Positions 24,846-33,554 of a DNA stretch of 39,801 nt are shown one piece after another. A program made the translations under genes and the position numbers. This DNA comes from Candidatus Brockarchaeota archaeon (lineage in GTDB: Archaea > Thermoproteota > EX4484-205 > JAAOZO01), in assembly GCA_017601145.1 (NCBI GenBank), contig JAFNIV010000001.1, positions 1-39,801 of the forward strand. The letters are read 5' to 3'. Below the pieces are notes generated by a model. It saw only the letters and a program-made list of their open reading frames with translations. It did no database searches and was not told the DNA's origin. Position 1 is the first letter of the stretch; each line of letters starts with the position of its first letter.

Positions 24846-24903
24846 GTTTTTACTATGGAAATAAACTTAAGTAGCACTTCTAAGAAGCTAAGAAACCAAA
24901 ATT

Positions 24904-26466
24904 ATGGATATAGAAAATAAAAAATTTGATGTAATAGTTGTTGGAAGTGGAATTGCAGGTCTTTATTCAGCTTTAAGTTTAAAGAAGTTTGGGCTAAATG
25001 TAGTTGTAGTAACGAAAGACAAAGTAGATGAAACAAACACAAGCTTAGCTCAAGGAGGAATGGCTGTAGCTCTTAGTAAAGAGGACAGTATAGAGTTACA
25101 CCTAAAAGATACGATTGAATCTGGGGCTGGAATAAGCGATGAAAATGTTGTAAGGATACTTGTTTCTGAAGCAAAAAAGCGGGTTGAAGAATTCATAAAA
25201 GTTGTCGGGATACAGTTTGAAAGAAAGGATGGGGAGTTTGACTTTGCCCTTGAGGGAGGACATTCTCTTCCAAGAATTCTGCACATAAAAGACAAAACTG
25301 GCGAGTACATACAAAGATGTCTTGTGGAAAAAGCATTACATGAAAACTTAAGGATAGTTGAGAATGCATTTTTACTTAAAATTATAACAGAAGGAAATTG
25401 TGTTACTGGAATAGAGATTATATTGAATGGAAAACGTGTAAAAATGTTTTCAGATAACATAGTATTAGCTACTGGAGGTTCAGGACAACTTTACAAAATT
25501 ACAACAAATGCTGGAACAGCAACAGGAGATGGAATAGTTATAGCATACAGAGCTGGAGCAATGGTAAGCAACCTTGAATTTGTACAATTTCATCCAACAG
25601 CTATAATCTTACCTGATGGAAGAGTTAGATTGATAACAGAAGCAATTAGAGGAGCTGGAGCGAAGATAATAAACGATAGAGGAGAACGATTTATATGTAA
25701 ATATGATAAAAGATGCGAGCTAGCAACTAGAGACATTGTATCAAGGGCAATTTACTTAGAGATGCAAAACAAAAAAACTCATGTTTATCTTGATCTAAGA
25801 AGTGTTTCGATAGAGAAAATAAAGAAGGAATTTGAAGGATTTTATGAAACTATGATATTATACAAAAAAGATATAACAAAAAATCCAATAGAGATTGCTC
25901 CAGCAGCACATTATATGAATGGGGGAATTAAGGTTAATGAATTTAGCCAGAGCAACCTAGAAGGATTGTACGCAGTAGGAGAAGCATCATGTACAGGCGT
26001 CCATGGTGCAAATAGACTAGCAAGTAATTCCTTACTTGAAGCAGTAGTTTTCTCTTCTAGAGCTGTTGAAGCAATAGTAAATGGAGTTAAATGGAAAGGA
26101 TTAAGGTTAGGGAAAAGAGATTTAGTAAATCCACATATAGACTTAAAGAAGCTTCAAGAAAGCATAAAAACGATAAAAGATATGGGTGAACTAAAAGAAA
26201 TGATGTGGAACAATGTTGGAATTATAAGAGAGAGAAAAACTCTCGAGGAGGCAATATTAATGGTCAAAAAAACGAAGGAAAAAATAAACCAACAAGAAAA
26301 AATTTTGGATAAGAAATACTTAGAATTCATAAACATGTTAGACTTATCTGAACTAATAGCAAGCGCAGCTCTAATTAGAGAAGAGAGTAGAGGATGTCAT
26401 TACAGAAAAGATTTCCCAAACGAAGATGAGAAATGGAAAGTTACTATAAATTTTGTTTTGCAATAG
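24904..26466 (+). CDS. nadB: L-aspartate oxidase
   Basis: NadB oxidises L-aspartate to iminoaspartate, the substrate of NadA, so the three genes form a complete quinolinate-to-NaMN module. The 520-aa flavoprotein has the FAD Rossmann motif VIVVGSGIAGLYSALSLKKF (10-29), NTSLAQGGMA, GGSGQLYKITTNAGTATGDG, EFVQFHPTAI, the active-site EAIRGAGAKIINDRGERFI and C-terminal GEASCTGVHGANRLASNSLL. The helical C-terminal domain ends with SRGCHYRKDFP. It starts 58 bp after nadC; no clear promoter intervenes. Confidence 0.96.
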   Translation: MDIENKKFDVIVVGSGIAGLYSALSLKKFGLNVVVVTKDKVDETNTSLAQGGMAVALSKEDSIELHLKDTIESGAGISDENVVRILVSEAKKRVEEFIKVVGIQFERKDGEFDFALEGGHSLPRILHIKDKTGEYIQRCLVEKALHENLRIVENAFLLKIITEGNCVTGIEIILNGKRVKMFSDNIVLATGGSGQLYKITTNAGTATGDGIVIAYRAGAMVSNLEFVQFHPTAIILPDGRVRLITEAIRGAGAKIINDRGERFICKYDKRCELATRDIVSRAIYLEMQNKKTHVYLDLRSVSIEKIKKEFEGFYETMILYKKDITKNPIEIAPAAHYMNGGIKVNEFSQSNLEGLYAVGEASCTGVHGANRLASNSLLEAVVFSSRAVEAIVNGVKWKGLRLGKRDLVNPHIDLKKLQESIKTIKDMGELKEMMWNNVGIIRERKTLEEAILMVKKTKEKINQQEKILDKKYLEFINMLDLSELIASAALIREESRGCHYRKDFPNEDEKWKVTINFVLQ

Positions 26467-26475
26467 TACAGAAGG

Positions 26476-27207
26476 TTAAAAATTAGAACTTCTTATCCAG
26501 TTTAAAGTTACTTCAAAAAGTTCATTTTTCTTCGTCGAAAAAACATGGTCTGCTTCTGGAATTACTACAAGCTTTGAGTTCTTTAAAAGCCTAAAAAGTG
26601 TTTCTGCTTGACTAATTGGAATTGCAGTATCTTTTTCTCCAGCAACTATTAGCACAGGAACATTGTTTAACTTAGTATAAAGTTTAATTGGGTTATTCTC
26701 TATGAAGTCTGCTATAAATTTCTCGTAATTTTTTGGCATCAAAGTTTTTATCCAGTTTGTTGAAGAGTCGTTGAACAATGATTCAGAGTCTATGACTGCA
26801 GACCATAAAATCAATGAGTTAACTTTTTCATTTGCTGCAACATGGATGCTAACTAACCCACCCATACTTAATCCTACCAAATGAATCTTCTTTTGCGGAA
26901 AAAGTTGCTTAATTTTTCTTGTTACAAAAAAACCGTCAGAAATCCAAGCAGAAGGAAGCATTTCGCTTATAGTACCATCACTCTCGCTATTATTTGAATT
27001 TGTTTTCGAAAATCTAAAGTCAAAACGAAAAGTCGAAAGACCTTCTTTGTTAAAACGACTTTCAGCTTCAACAAAGAGGTTATTAGCTTCGTTTTTATCT
27101 CCAGTAAAGCCATGAAAGAAGACTACAACATCCTTAGAACCTTCAACTTCTGAGAGAATTCCGTAGAGCTTCATACCTTCATTAAAAAAGAGTAAAGGCT
27201 TTCCCAT
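26476..27207 (-). CDS. Alpha/beta hydrolase (esterase/lipase-like)
   Basis: The product (243 aa from the preferred start) is a compact alpha/beta hydrolase: oxyanion block FFHGFTGDKNEA (30-41), nucleophile elbow GLSMGG (Ser114), Asp in AGEKDTAI and His in EADHVF near the C-terminus. It resembles serine aminopeptidase-like and acyl hydrolases; substrate unknown. The ORF is open to 27276, but a TTATATAC box lies about 26 nt before the ATG at 27207, so the first 23 codons of the long form would lie in the promoter. It is convergent with nadB (9 bp apart). Confidence 0.85.
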   Translation of the reverse strand: MGKPLLFFNEGMKLYGILSEVEGSKDVVVFFHGFTGDKNEANNLFVEAESRFNKEGLSTFRFDFRFSKTNSNNSESDGTISEMLPSAWISDGFFVTRKIKQLFPQKKIHLVGLSMGGLVSIHVAANEKVNSLILWSAVIDSESLFNDSSTNWIKTLMPKNYEKFIADFIENNPIKLYTKLNNVPVLIVAGEKDTAIPISQAETLFRLLKNSKLVVIPEADHVFSTKKNELFEVTLNWIRSSNF

Positions 27208-27398
27208 AAATGCTGACTTATAAAAAGCAAGTATATAACTCTTTTTGGATACGTACTCTGAAGTTAAATGCTTCAAAGCTTACAGTATCTGTTACGCTTA
27301 CATTTTTTTCTTGAATGCTTAACTGCTTTATTTTAAGTTTCAAATCTCCTTAATGCAAGCGAACAGAAAAGCTAAAAAATGGCAGTTTACCGCTAAGC

Positions 27399-28604
27399 AT
27401 GATGAAAGACCTAAGTAAGCTTGCTTTTTTTGGTGGTAAGCCAGCTAGTGAACAACCTATAAGACCAAGACCAATAATAGATGAAGAAGAAATAAAGGCT
27501 GTAGAAGAAGTTTTAAGATCGAGAAATCTTTCAAGTTTAGCAGGAGACAAAACAAAGAAATTTGAAGAAGAATTCGCAAAATATATTGGAACAAAGTTTG
27601 CTATCGCTACCTCGAATGGAACTACCGCACTTCATACAGCATTGGCATCAGCAGGAGTAAAAGCAGGAGATGAAGTAATCGTTCCACCTTTTACTTTTGT
27701 TGCTACAGCAACTAGCGTGCTTCATCAAGACGCAATACCAGTTTTTGCAGACATAGATAAGGAAACTTTTACGATTACTCCAGAAGACATAAAAAGAAAA
27801 ATTACTCAAAAAACAAAAGCAATAATTGTTGTTCACTTATTTGGGCATCCTGCTGAAATGGATGAAATAATGGAAATCGCAAAAGAAAAAAACTTAATAG
27901 TAATTGAAGATTGCGCGCAAGCAATAGGTGCAGAATATAAGGGTAAAAAAGTTGGAAGTATAGGACATATATCTGCTTTTAGTTTTTATGCAACAAAAAA
28001 TATGATGACTGGAGAGGGAGGTATGGTTTTAACTAACGATGAAAAGATAGCAAACAAAGCCAGGTTGATTAGGCATCATGGTCAAGCCTCAACATATCAC
28101 TACGAAATACTTGGATACAACTACAGAATAACAGAAATGCAAGCGGCAATAGGGTTGGTTCAGCTTAGAAAGCTAGAAACCTTCAACAACATAAGAAGGA
28201 AGCATGCCAAAATATACTATGATGAACTGAAAGGGATAAAAGGTCTAGAGCTTCCAGTCGAAAAGTTGTATGCTAAGCATGTTTTTCATTTATATACAAT
28301 TAAATTAACTGAAGAAACAAAAGTATCAAGAGATGAATTTGTAAAATACTTAAGAGCAGAGAACGTACCAGCAGGAGTATTTTATCCCACCTCACTTCAC
28401 CTAGAACCGCTTTTTCAGAACCTTTACGAGAGAGGTAAAGGGCTAGATTTCTACAAGAACATAAGCTACAAAGTAGGAGACTTTCCAGTAAGCGAAGATA
28501 TTTCAAGAAGAGTATTTAGTCTATATACTGACCCCATACTTACGGATAACGAAATAATTACGATAAGCTCAGCTGTTAAGAAAGTAATTTCTATAGTAAC
28601 TTAA
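27399..28604 (+). CDS. DegT/DnrJ/EryC1/StrS-family PLP aminotransferase
   Basis: This family transaminates keto-sugar nucleotides to make amino sugars for cell-surface glycans. The 401-aa product has NLSSLAGDKTKKFEEEFAKY near 45-65, ATSNGTTALH for cofactor phosphate, VPPFTFVATATSV, the ED-CAQA PLP Asp/Gln block, the Schiff-base Lys near residue 200 in SFYATKNMMTGEGGM and HHGQ, YNYRITEMQAAIG at the C-terminal side. The specific sugar is not determined. It is convergent with the epimerase gene, which together with the nucleotidyltransferase at 36.6 kb suggests nucleotide-sugar work. Confidence 0.92.
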   Translation: MMKDLSKLAFFGGKPASEQPIRPRPIIDEEEIKAVEEVLRSRNLSSLAGDKTKKFEEEFAKYIGTKFAIATSNGTTALHTALASAGVKAGDEVIVPPFTFVATATSVLHQDAIPVFADIDKETFTITPEDIKRKITQKTKAIIVVHLFGHPAEMDEIMEIAKEKNLIVIEDCAQAIGAEYKGKKVGSIGHISAFSFYATKNMMTGEGGMVLTNDEKIANKARLIRHHGQASTYHYEILGYNYRITEMQAAIGLVQLRKLETFNNIRRKHAKIYYDELKGIKGLELPVEKLYAKHVFHLYTIKLTEETKVSRDEFVKYLRAENVPAGVFYPTSLHLEPLFQNLYERGKGLDFYKNISYKVGDFPVSEDISRRVFSLYTDPILTDNEIITISSAVKKVISIVT

Positions 28605-28620
28605 ATTTCTTAAGAGACTC

Positions 28621-29556
28621 TTATGCTAAGCCATAGGACTTAAGAATAATAGTTATTCCTTCCTCTATCTTTACTTTTGCTTCAAACCCAAGCAACTTTT
28701 TTGCTTTATCAGTTGAACCATAATTTTGTTTTATATCACCCTTCCTTGGTTTTTCATAAAAAATACAAAGATCTTCTTTTCCTGCAATTCTTAGCATCAA
28801 CTTAGCTAAGTCCTTTATTCGCGTTGGTCTACCTGTTGCTACATTCATAACTTCGCCCCCAAGACCATTTGAGTAAATAGCTCTCGTTGTAGCATCAACC
28901 ACATCGTCAATATAAATGAAGTCTCTTGTTTGTTCACCATCACCATATATTGTTAAGGGAAGGTTGTTCTTGATATTTTCAGCGAACTTGTTTATTACGC
29001 CAGAATAAGTTGAAGCTTGCTTCCCAAAACCATATACGTTAAAATATCTTAACACTACTGTTTCGAGATTATATACCTTATTGTAAACTTTGCAATATAA
29101 TTCAGATGCAGCTTTTGAAGCAGCATAAGGTGAAATTGGATTTAAAGGAAGATCTTCTGTTAATGGAAGTACGTTCGAATCTCCGTATACGGCTGTAGAT
29201 GAGGCAAATACAAACTTTTTAACATCTTTTCTTATACTTTGCTCCAATAAGTTTAAAGTCCCTTGAACATTTACATAATTCGTAGTTAGGGGGTCTTCTA
29301 TAGATTTTTGCACATCTATTATTGCTGCTAAATGAACTACAACGTCAATCCCCGAAAGGGCAGATTCTAATAAGCTGACGTCAATTATGTCACCTTTGAT
29401 TAGCATAATTTTTTTATTCTCAAGTAAAAACTTTATATCTTCAATACGACTATTGTAGAAGTTATCTAAGATAACAACTTCTTGGCCTTCTTTAAGTAAC
29501 CTAGTAGCAAGATGCCGACCTATGAATCCGGCCCCACCTGTTATAAGTATTTTCAT
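28621..29556 (-). CDS. NAD-dependent sugar nucleotide epimerase (UDP-glucose 4-epimerase-like)
   Basis: This 311-aa short-chain dehydrogenase of the extended class has GGAGFIG NAD-binding loop (7-13), the cofactor Asp in VVILDNFYN (31), VHLAAIIDV, the catalytic SST (119-121) and Y144-A-A-S-K148. The C-terminal sugar-binding part contains RYFNVYG and YGDGEQTRDFIYIDDVV. It most resembles archaeal GalE-type epimerases, but dTDP-glucose dehydratase-like and other epimerases share these blocks. It starts 19 bp after the GNAT gene, probably the same transcript. Confidence 0.9.
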   Translation of the reverse strand: MKILITGGAGFIGRHLATRLLKEGQEVVILDNFYNSRIEDIKFLLENKKIMLIKGDIIDVSLLESALSGIDVVVHLAAIIDVQKSIEDPLTTNYVNVQGTLNLLEQSIRKDVKKFVFASSTAVYGDSNVLPLTEDLPLNPISPYAASKAASELYCKVYNKVYNLETVVLRYFNVYGFGKQASTYSGVINKFAENIKNNLPLTIYGDGEQTRDFIYIDDVVDATTRAIYSNGLGGEVMNVATGRPTRIKDLAKLMLRIAGKEDLCIFYEKPRKGDIKQNYGSTDKAKKLLGFEAKVKIEEGITIILKSYGLA

Positions 29557-29575
29557 TTATTCTTTCAATACAAAG

Positions 29576-30490
29576 TTAAACGAAAGCTTTCTCCAGAATC
29601 CAGTAGTGACGAATCTTATTTATTCCAGGTACTTGCGCATAGAAGAATAAGTGACTAGTCCAAGGTATTACGGCAATTCTTTGACCTTCTTCTCTCATAC
29701 TTTTAAGACAGTTAAAGAGAAGTAAAGAGCCTATTCCCTTTAGTCTGGTTTTCGGAGAAACACCAATTGGACCAAACCAATGAGGTTCAAGCGCACTATA
29801 AACAGAGAATCCAATTATTTCATCGTTGTCCTCAGCAATCCATAACTTCGGCTTATCGTACATAAAGCCTACACTTGCTTCATACTCCCAGAAAACAGAA
29901 AATTCTGTCTTTACCCAACTTAGAACTTTGTTTTTATCAGATTTTTCAGCTTTACGTATTATAGCTGGACTAACATTTGTCTGGAGAATTCTTCTTGGAA
30001 TGTAAAAGTTTAGTAGATCTATTTCATAGTCAACAGCTTCTCCTACTTTCTTAAAGCCTCTACCAAGCAAAAAAGCAAGGGCATCCTGATATTTCAAATC
30101 TACACCACAAAAGAGAGTCCATCCCGGAAAGTCAGTAATTCGAACTTTCTTGGTACCACTATCTCTAAATCTATTTTCTAGCTCTTCAAATAACTTCGTT
30201 GCTATTCCTTTTCTTCTATAGTTTTCTCTTACAGCAAAAACCTTTATCCATGCTAGCTCTTTTTGAGTTTCAACCAGTTCTTCAGGAGCCTTCTCTCTTT
30301 TGGCCCCTAGGATAAATCCAACTACTTCTTCATTCTCTAGCGCAACAAGAGCATAACGCTTATTGTAGTTTGGGTCATCGAACGTTATCCTTCTGAGGCT
30401 CCTATCAGAAACAACGTCTTCGAAAAGGCTTAGATTCAGTAATTTTTGGACTTCCTCGAAGTAGCTTTCCTCAAACTCAACTAACCTCAT
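29576..30490 (-). CDS. Tandem GNAT N-acetyltransferase
   Basis: The 304-aa product contains two GNAT folds. The first has acetyl-CoA loop VRENYRRKGIATKLFEELE (about 83-101). The second, from about 165, has the loop VSPKTRLKGIGSLLLFNCL near 245-263 and the tail VIPWTSHLFFYAQV. The LVEFEESYFEEVQKLL opening is typical. The substrate is unknown; double-GNAT proteins act on small molecules, proteins or antibiotics. A TTTTTAATAC box lies about 26 nt before the ATG region, so the gene has its own promoter and leads into the epimerase gene. Confidence 0.85.
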   Translation of the reverse strand: MRLVEFEESYFEEVQKLLNLSLFEDVVSDRSLRRITFDDPNYNKRYALVALENEEVVGFILGAKREKAPEELVETQKELAWIKVFAVRENYRRKGIATKLFEELENRFRDSGTKKVRITDFPGWTLFCGVDLKYQDALAFLLGRGFKKVGEAVDYEIDLLNFYIPRRILQTNVSPAIIRKAEKSDKNKVLSWVKTEFSVFWEYEASVGFMYDKPKLWIAEDNDEIIGFSVYSALEPHWFGPIGVSPKTRLKGIGSLLLFNCLKSMREEGQRIAVIPWTSHLFFYAQVPGINKIRHYWILEKAFV

Positions 30491-30549
30491 TTCCTTAAGT
30501 TTAATATGTAAAATTCTGTATTAAAAAATCTTTTTATTTTATCGTCTTT

Positions 30550-31746
30550 TTACGAATTTCCAGGTACTAGAGTTCCAAGTAAAACCCTTTTGCTAGCTCC
30601 TGTTACGTTTGGTAGATTTGCCTTATTTCCATGAATAAATTCGTTAGCAAGAACTGCAAAGTAAATAGATTCTCTGGCTTCTGATGGAAAACCTAGGATA
30701 TCGAAGGGTAAAATAGGAACTTGAGGTAATCTTTTCCTTATCATGTTAATTAGCGTATTGTTCTTTAATCCACCTCCAGCTACATAGACTTCATCTATAG
30801 TTCCCTTACTTAGAATAAAGTTTTCATACGACCTTACTATTGATTCAGCAGTAAGAGCAGTAGCTGTTGCAATTATGTCTTCTTTTTTTAATCCAAGCTT
30901 TTCTCCTTCAATAGCAAAGCTTTCAGCAAAAATAGAACCAAAAACTTCCCTACCTGTTGATTTAGGTGGGGGTAGACTAAAGTACTCATTGTTCATAAAA
31001 TAGTTAAGAAGCTTTTTATTAACTTCTCCTCTGGATGCAATTTGCCCATTAACATCATAGTTAAATTTTCCAGCGGTATACTTTTTAACAAGGTAATCGA
31101 TAACCATATTTCCAGGTCCAGTATCGAATGCAACAACGTCCTCCTCATTACATCCAGAAGGCAAATATGTTAAGTTTGAAATACCTCCAATATTCTGAAT
31201 CACTATACTTTTTTTATCGCTTCTGAAGAGTATAAAGTCTACATAAGGAACAAGTGGAGCTCCTTCGCCCCCAACAGCCATGTCTCTTTTTCTAAAGTCA
31301 CCTATTGTTGTTATTCCTGTCCTTTCTGCTATTACAGCTAATTCACCTACCTGCAAAGTTGACTTCTTTACTAATTTTCCTTTAGGCATATGGTAAATAG
31401 TTTGACCATGAGATCCAATAAGATCAATTTCACTTAAGTTTAACTTTGAATCTTTAACTATCTTAATAGCAGCTTTAGCAAAAATTTCCCCTAGAAGAAA
31501 GTTGGCTTCGCATATTTTTTCAACGTTGCTTTTCTTTAGGTCAAATAGTTCAAAAATTAAAGTTCTTATTGGCTCGTCATATGAATAGGTGCAATAATTT
31601 ATTAGGCTCACTTTTGTGTTTATGTAATTCCCTTCTACTTCAACTAAGGAGGCAGTGACGCCATCAGCAGAAGTTCCGGACATAAGACCAATTATCCTTT
31701 TTTTAGGTTTTGCTTTAATTTTTTCTAAACTTTCAATAAAATTCAT
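30550..31746 (-). CDS. anmK: Anhydro-N-acetylmuramic acid kinase (AnmK) homologue
   Basis: In bacteria AnmK opens the 1,6-anhydro ring of anhydro-MurNAc and phosphorylates it during murein recycling. The 398-aa product is clearly of this ASKHA-fold family: GLMSGTSADGV (20-30), IGSHGQTIYH (about 111-120), TTIGDFRKRDMAVGGEGAPLVPYVD (about 147-171), IQNIGGISNL, AFDTGPGNMVID and the C-terminal YVAGGGLKNN. The catalytic Asp in GDFR is present. Archaea have no murein, so the real substrate is probably a different anhydro-sugar; that is inference. A TTTTATTTTTAT box 25 nt upstream makes it leaderless. Confidence 0.92.
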   Translation of the reverse strand: MNFIESLEKIKAKPKKRIIGLMSGTSADGVTASLVEVEGNYINTKVSLINYCTYSYDEPIRTLIFELFDLKKSNVEKICEANFLLGEIFAKAAIKIVKDSKLNLSEIDLIGSHGQTIYHMPKGKLVKKSTLQVGELAVIAERTGITTIGDFRKRDMAVGGEGAPLVPYVDFILFRSDKKSIVIQNIGGISNLTYLPSGCNEEDVVAFDTGPGNMVIDYLVKKYTAGKFNYDVNGQIASRGEVNKKLLNYFMNNEYFSLPPPKSTGREVFGSIFAESFAIEGEKLGLKKEDIIATATALTAESIVRSYENFILSKGTIDEVYVAGGGLKNNTLINMIRKRLPQVPILPFDILGFPSEARESIYFAVLANEFIHGNKANLPNVTGASKRVLLGTLVPGNS

Positions 31747-31826
31747 GCTTCAAAGAAAAGGAGATAAAAATAAAAGCTTTCAGCTTCCATTCGATATAAG
31801 TTCACGTTGACCATAACAAACAGAGC

Positions 31827-31845
31827 CTATAGTTTTAAACTATAG
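31827..31845. repeat. 19-nt near-perfect palindrome
   Basis: CTATAGTTTTAAACTATAG has 9-nt arms around one base. It lies in the divergent region between anmK and the inositol-phosphate synthase gene, about 55 bp before the anmK TATA box and over 110 bp before the other. It could be an operator or a chance AT-rich palindrome. Confidence 0.35.
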
Positions 31846-31952
31846 ACAAATCGGAAGAATATAAAGTAAAAGGACATCTTTAGAAGCAAGAATTTTCCAT
31901 TTGGTCATAGAGAGTATTAACTGAATTTTCTAGGTTCTAATGTAAAAAGGTT

Positions 31953-31970
31953 AAGATTTAAAACTATAAG
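31953..31970 (+). promoter_or_regulatory. Promoter of the inositol-1-phosphate synthase gene
   Basis: GATTTAAAACTATAAG contains a TATA box centred about 26 nt before the ATG at 31988. Its TTAAAACTATA core resembles part of the palindrome at 31827-31845. Confidence 0.5.
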
Positions 31971-31987
31971 AAATCTTAGTATACGCT

Positions 31988-33031
31988 ATGGAAAAAGTTA
32001 AGGTTGCAGTTGCAGGGGTAGGAAATAGTATTGCTTATCTTCTTAAGACATTGAGCCTAAAGGAGGAGCCAAAGGGAATATGGCATCAGAAAGTAGGAGG
32101 TATGGAAGTAAAAGATATAGAAATTGTAGCTGCTTTTGATATAGACGAAAGAAAAATTGGAAAACCACTTAATGAAGCCGCATTAACAGAACCAAATGTC
32201 GTAAATTTAAACGACATAATAGTAGGAAAAGACGTAATGGTACAAAGAGGAATCTTGTTGGATGAAATTTCTTACTTTGCAAGAGATAAACTTAGAGTTA
32301 CGAAAAAGGAAACGCCTAAAAATATAAGTAAAGTTCTTGAGGACTCTGGTGCAGAAGTACTTCTTCTTACAATATCAAGTGGTTTACAGAAAACTTCTGA
32401 AGCCTATGCAGAGCAAGCACTCAACGCAGGAGTTTCTTTAATAAATGCTACACCTTCTACAATAGCAAGCAACTTAGCAATTGTAAAAAAATTCGAGGAA
32501 GCAAAGCTCATTGTAGTTGGAGATGATCTAATGAGTCAATTCGGGGGAACAGCACTACATAGAGGAATACTGAACTTCATGAAACTTAGAGGAATTTCAG
32601 CAGTAAAAAGCTATCAAGTTGATGTTGGTGGGGGTTTAGAAAGCCTGAATACTATGGACGAGGGTCTAAAAGAACTAAAAAAGAACATAAAAACTAGAGC
32701 AATTGTTTCAGAAGTTGGAGATTCATATGAAGTTGTTACTGGAACTACAGATTACGTAGAATTCATGAAAAATAGAAGAGTGAGCCATTTTTGGTTTGAA
32801 GCTGAAGGACTTCTTGGAAAGAAATACACCATCGACTTATTACTAACTACAGAAGATGCCCCGAACGCTACTAACATACTACTCGACGTGATTCGTGCAG
32901 TAAAACATTCTATGAAAAAAGGAGAATACGGAGCCGTCGACGAAATATGCAACTTTGGCTTTAAGAAAACATTAAACCAAGAAAGCATAGAGTTAGCTGT
33001 AAAAGAATTTGAGAAGAAATATTGTTTCTAA
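31988..33031 (+). CDS. ino1: Myo-inositol-1-phosphate synthase
   Basis: This enzyme converts glucose 6-phosphate to L-myo-inositol 1-phosphate with NAD, supplying inositol for archaeal phospholipid head groups or compatible solutes. The 347-aa product has VAVAGVGNSIAYLLKTL (6-22) as NAD loop, VAAFDIDERKIGKPLNEA, INATPSTIA, the VGDDLMSQFGGTALHRGIL block (about 179-197) and YTIDLLLTTEDAPNATNILLDV (about 277-298). Length and blocks fit the short archaeal type rather than the roughly 500-aa eukaryotic one. It is leaderless by the TATA position. A C-deglycosidase beta-like gene lies 115 bp downstream. Confidence 0.95.
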   Translation: MEKVKVAVAGVGNSIAYLLKTLSLKEEPKGIWHQKVGGMEVKDIEIVAAFDIDERKIGKPLNEAALTEPNVVNLNDIIVGKDVMVQRGILLDEISYFARDKLRVTKKETPKNISKVLEDSGAEVLLLTISSGLQKTSEAYAEQALNAGVSLINATPSTIASNLAIVKKFEEAKLIVVGDDLMSQFGGTALHRGILNFMKLRGISAVKSYQVDVGGGLESLNTMDEGLKELKKNIKTRAIVSEVGDSYEVVTGTTDYVEFMKNRRVSHFWFEAEGLLGKKYTIDLLLTTEDAPNATNILLDVIRAVKHSMKKGEYGAVDEICNFGFKKTLNQESIELAVKEFEKKYCF

Positions 33032-33098
33032 GATTTAAGGGTTCAATTTAGAGTCTTTTTTAGATTATTTTTAGCATTAGGATTTCTTCGAAAAGGAA

Positions 33099-33149
33099 AA
33101 ATATTTATTCTTCATCCCCTACTCTAACATGGTGGTATTGAGAATATGA
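33099..33149 (+). promoter_or_regulatory. Promoter and 6-codon micro-ORF overlapping the next start as ATGA
   Basis: A TATA box (AAATATTTATT, 33099-33109) is centred 26 nt before an ATG at 33129. ATG-GTG-GTA-TTG-AGA-ATA-TGA follows; its stop overlaps the ATG at 33146, and its GGTGG is the Shine-Dalgarno for that gene. Confidence 0.45.
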
Positions 33150-33520
33150 TACCTTCGTTTATGTTGAGCCAGCTTTATGTAAAAAACAGCCTTCAAAACT
33201 TAAAGGAAGGAGAAAGAATAAAAGGCTATTCATTTAAACTAAGAAACAACCTAGGATCTGGAACAATAAAGGGAACGCTAAGCATATTAGTGGACGGGGT
33301 ACCGATTAAGTCAGAACTAGTTTCAATAAGAAAGGGTGAAAACGAATTTAGTGCTAAGGAATTAGAAACAAAAAGCATGCCTTTTGATGTAGGAGATGAA
33401 GTAACGTTCATTGTGAAAGAAGAAGGAGGGTTAAAACCTGGATTACACAAGATTACAATTACCTCAAGAACTTTAGAGTATGGAAAAATTGAGATAAACT
33501 TTTCAGACGAAATTAGTTAA
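33146..33520 (+). CDS. C-glycoside deglycosidase beta subunit-like protein (DUF6379-like)
   Basis: The 124-aa all-beta product resembles the small beta subunit of C-deglycosylation enzymes: FKLRNNLGSGTIKGTLSILVDGVPI (about 31-55), VSIRKGENEFSAKEL, FDVGDEVTFIVKEEGGLKPGLHKI (about 80-103), and a C-terminal EYGKIEINFSD. In bacteria such a subunit pairs with a TIM-barrel alpha subunit and occurs with Gfo/Idh dehydrogenases; neither is in this window. The call is by recalled resemblance, so moderate. The nearest same-strand gene is ino1, which may hint at polyol or inositol substrates. Confidence 0.55.
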   Translation: MIPSFMLSQLYVKNSLQNLKEGERIKGYSFKLRNNLGSGTIKGTLSILVDGVPIKSELVSIRKGENEFSAKELETKSMPFDVGDEVTFIVKEEGGLKPGLHKITITSRTLEYGKIEINFSDEIS

Positions 33521-33554
33521 ATAATTTTTTGCTTTTTGTAAATAGATTTATTTT

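Noticed and set aside
24855-24920. 21-codon ORF between nadC and nadB overlapping the nadB start
   Set aside because: No TATA box places a transcript start at its ATG and no Shine-Dalgarno fits; weaker than the five listed micro-ORFs.
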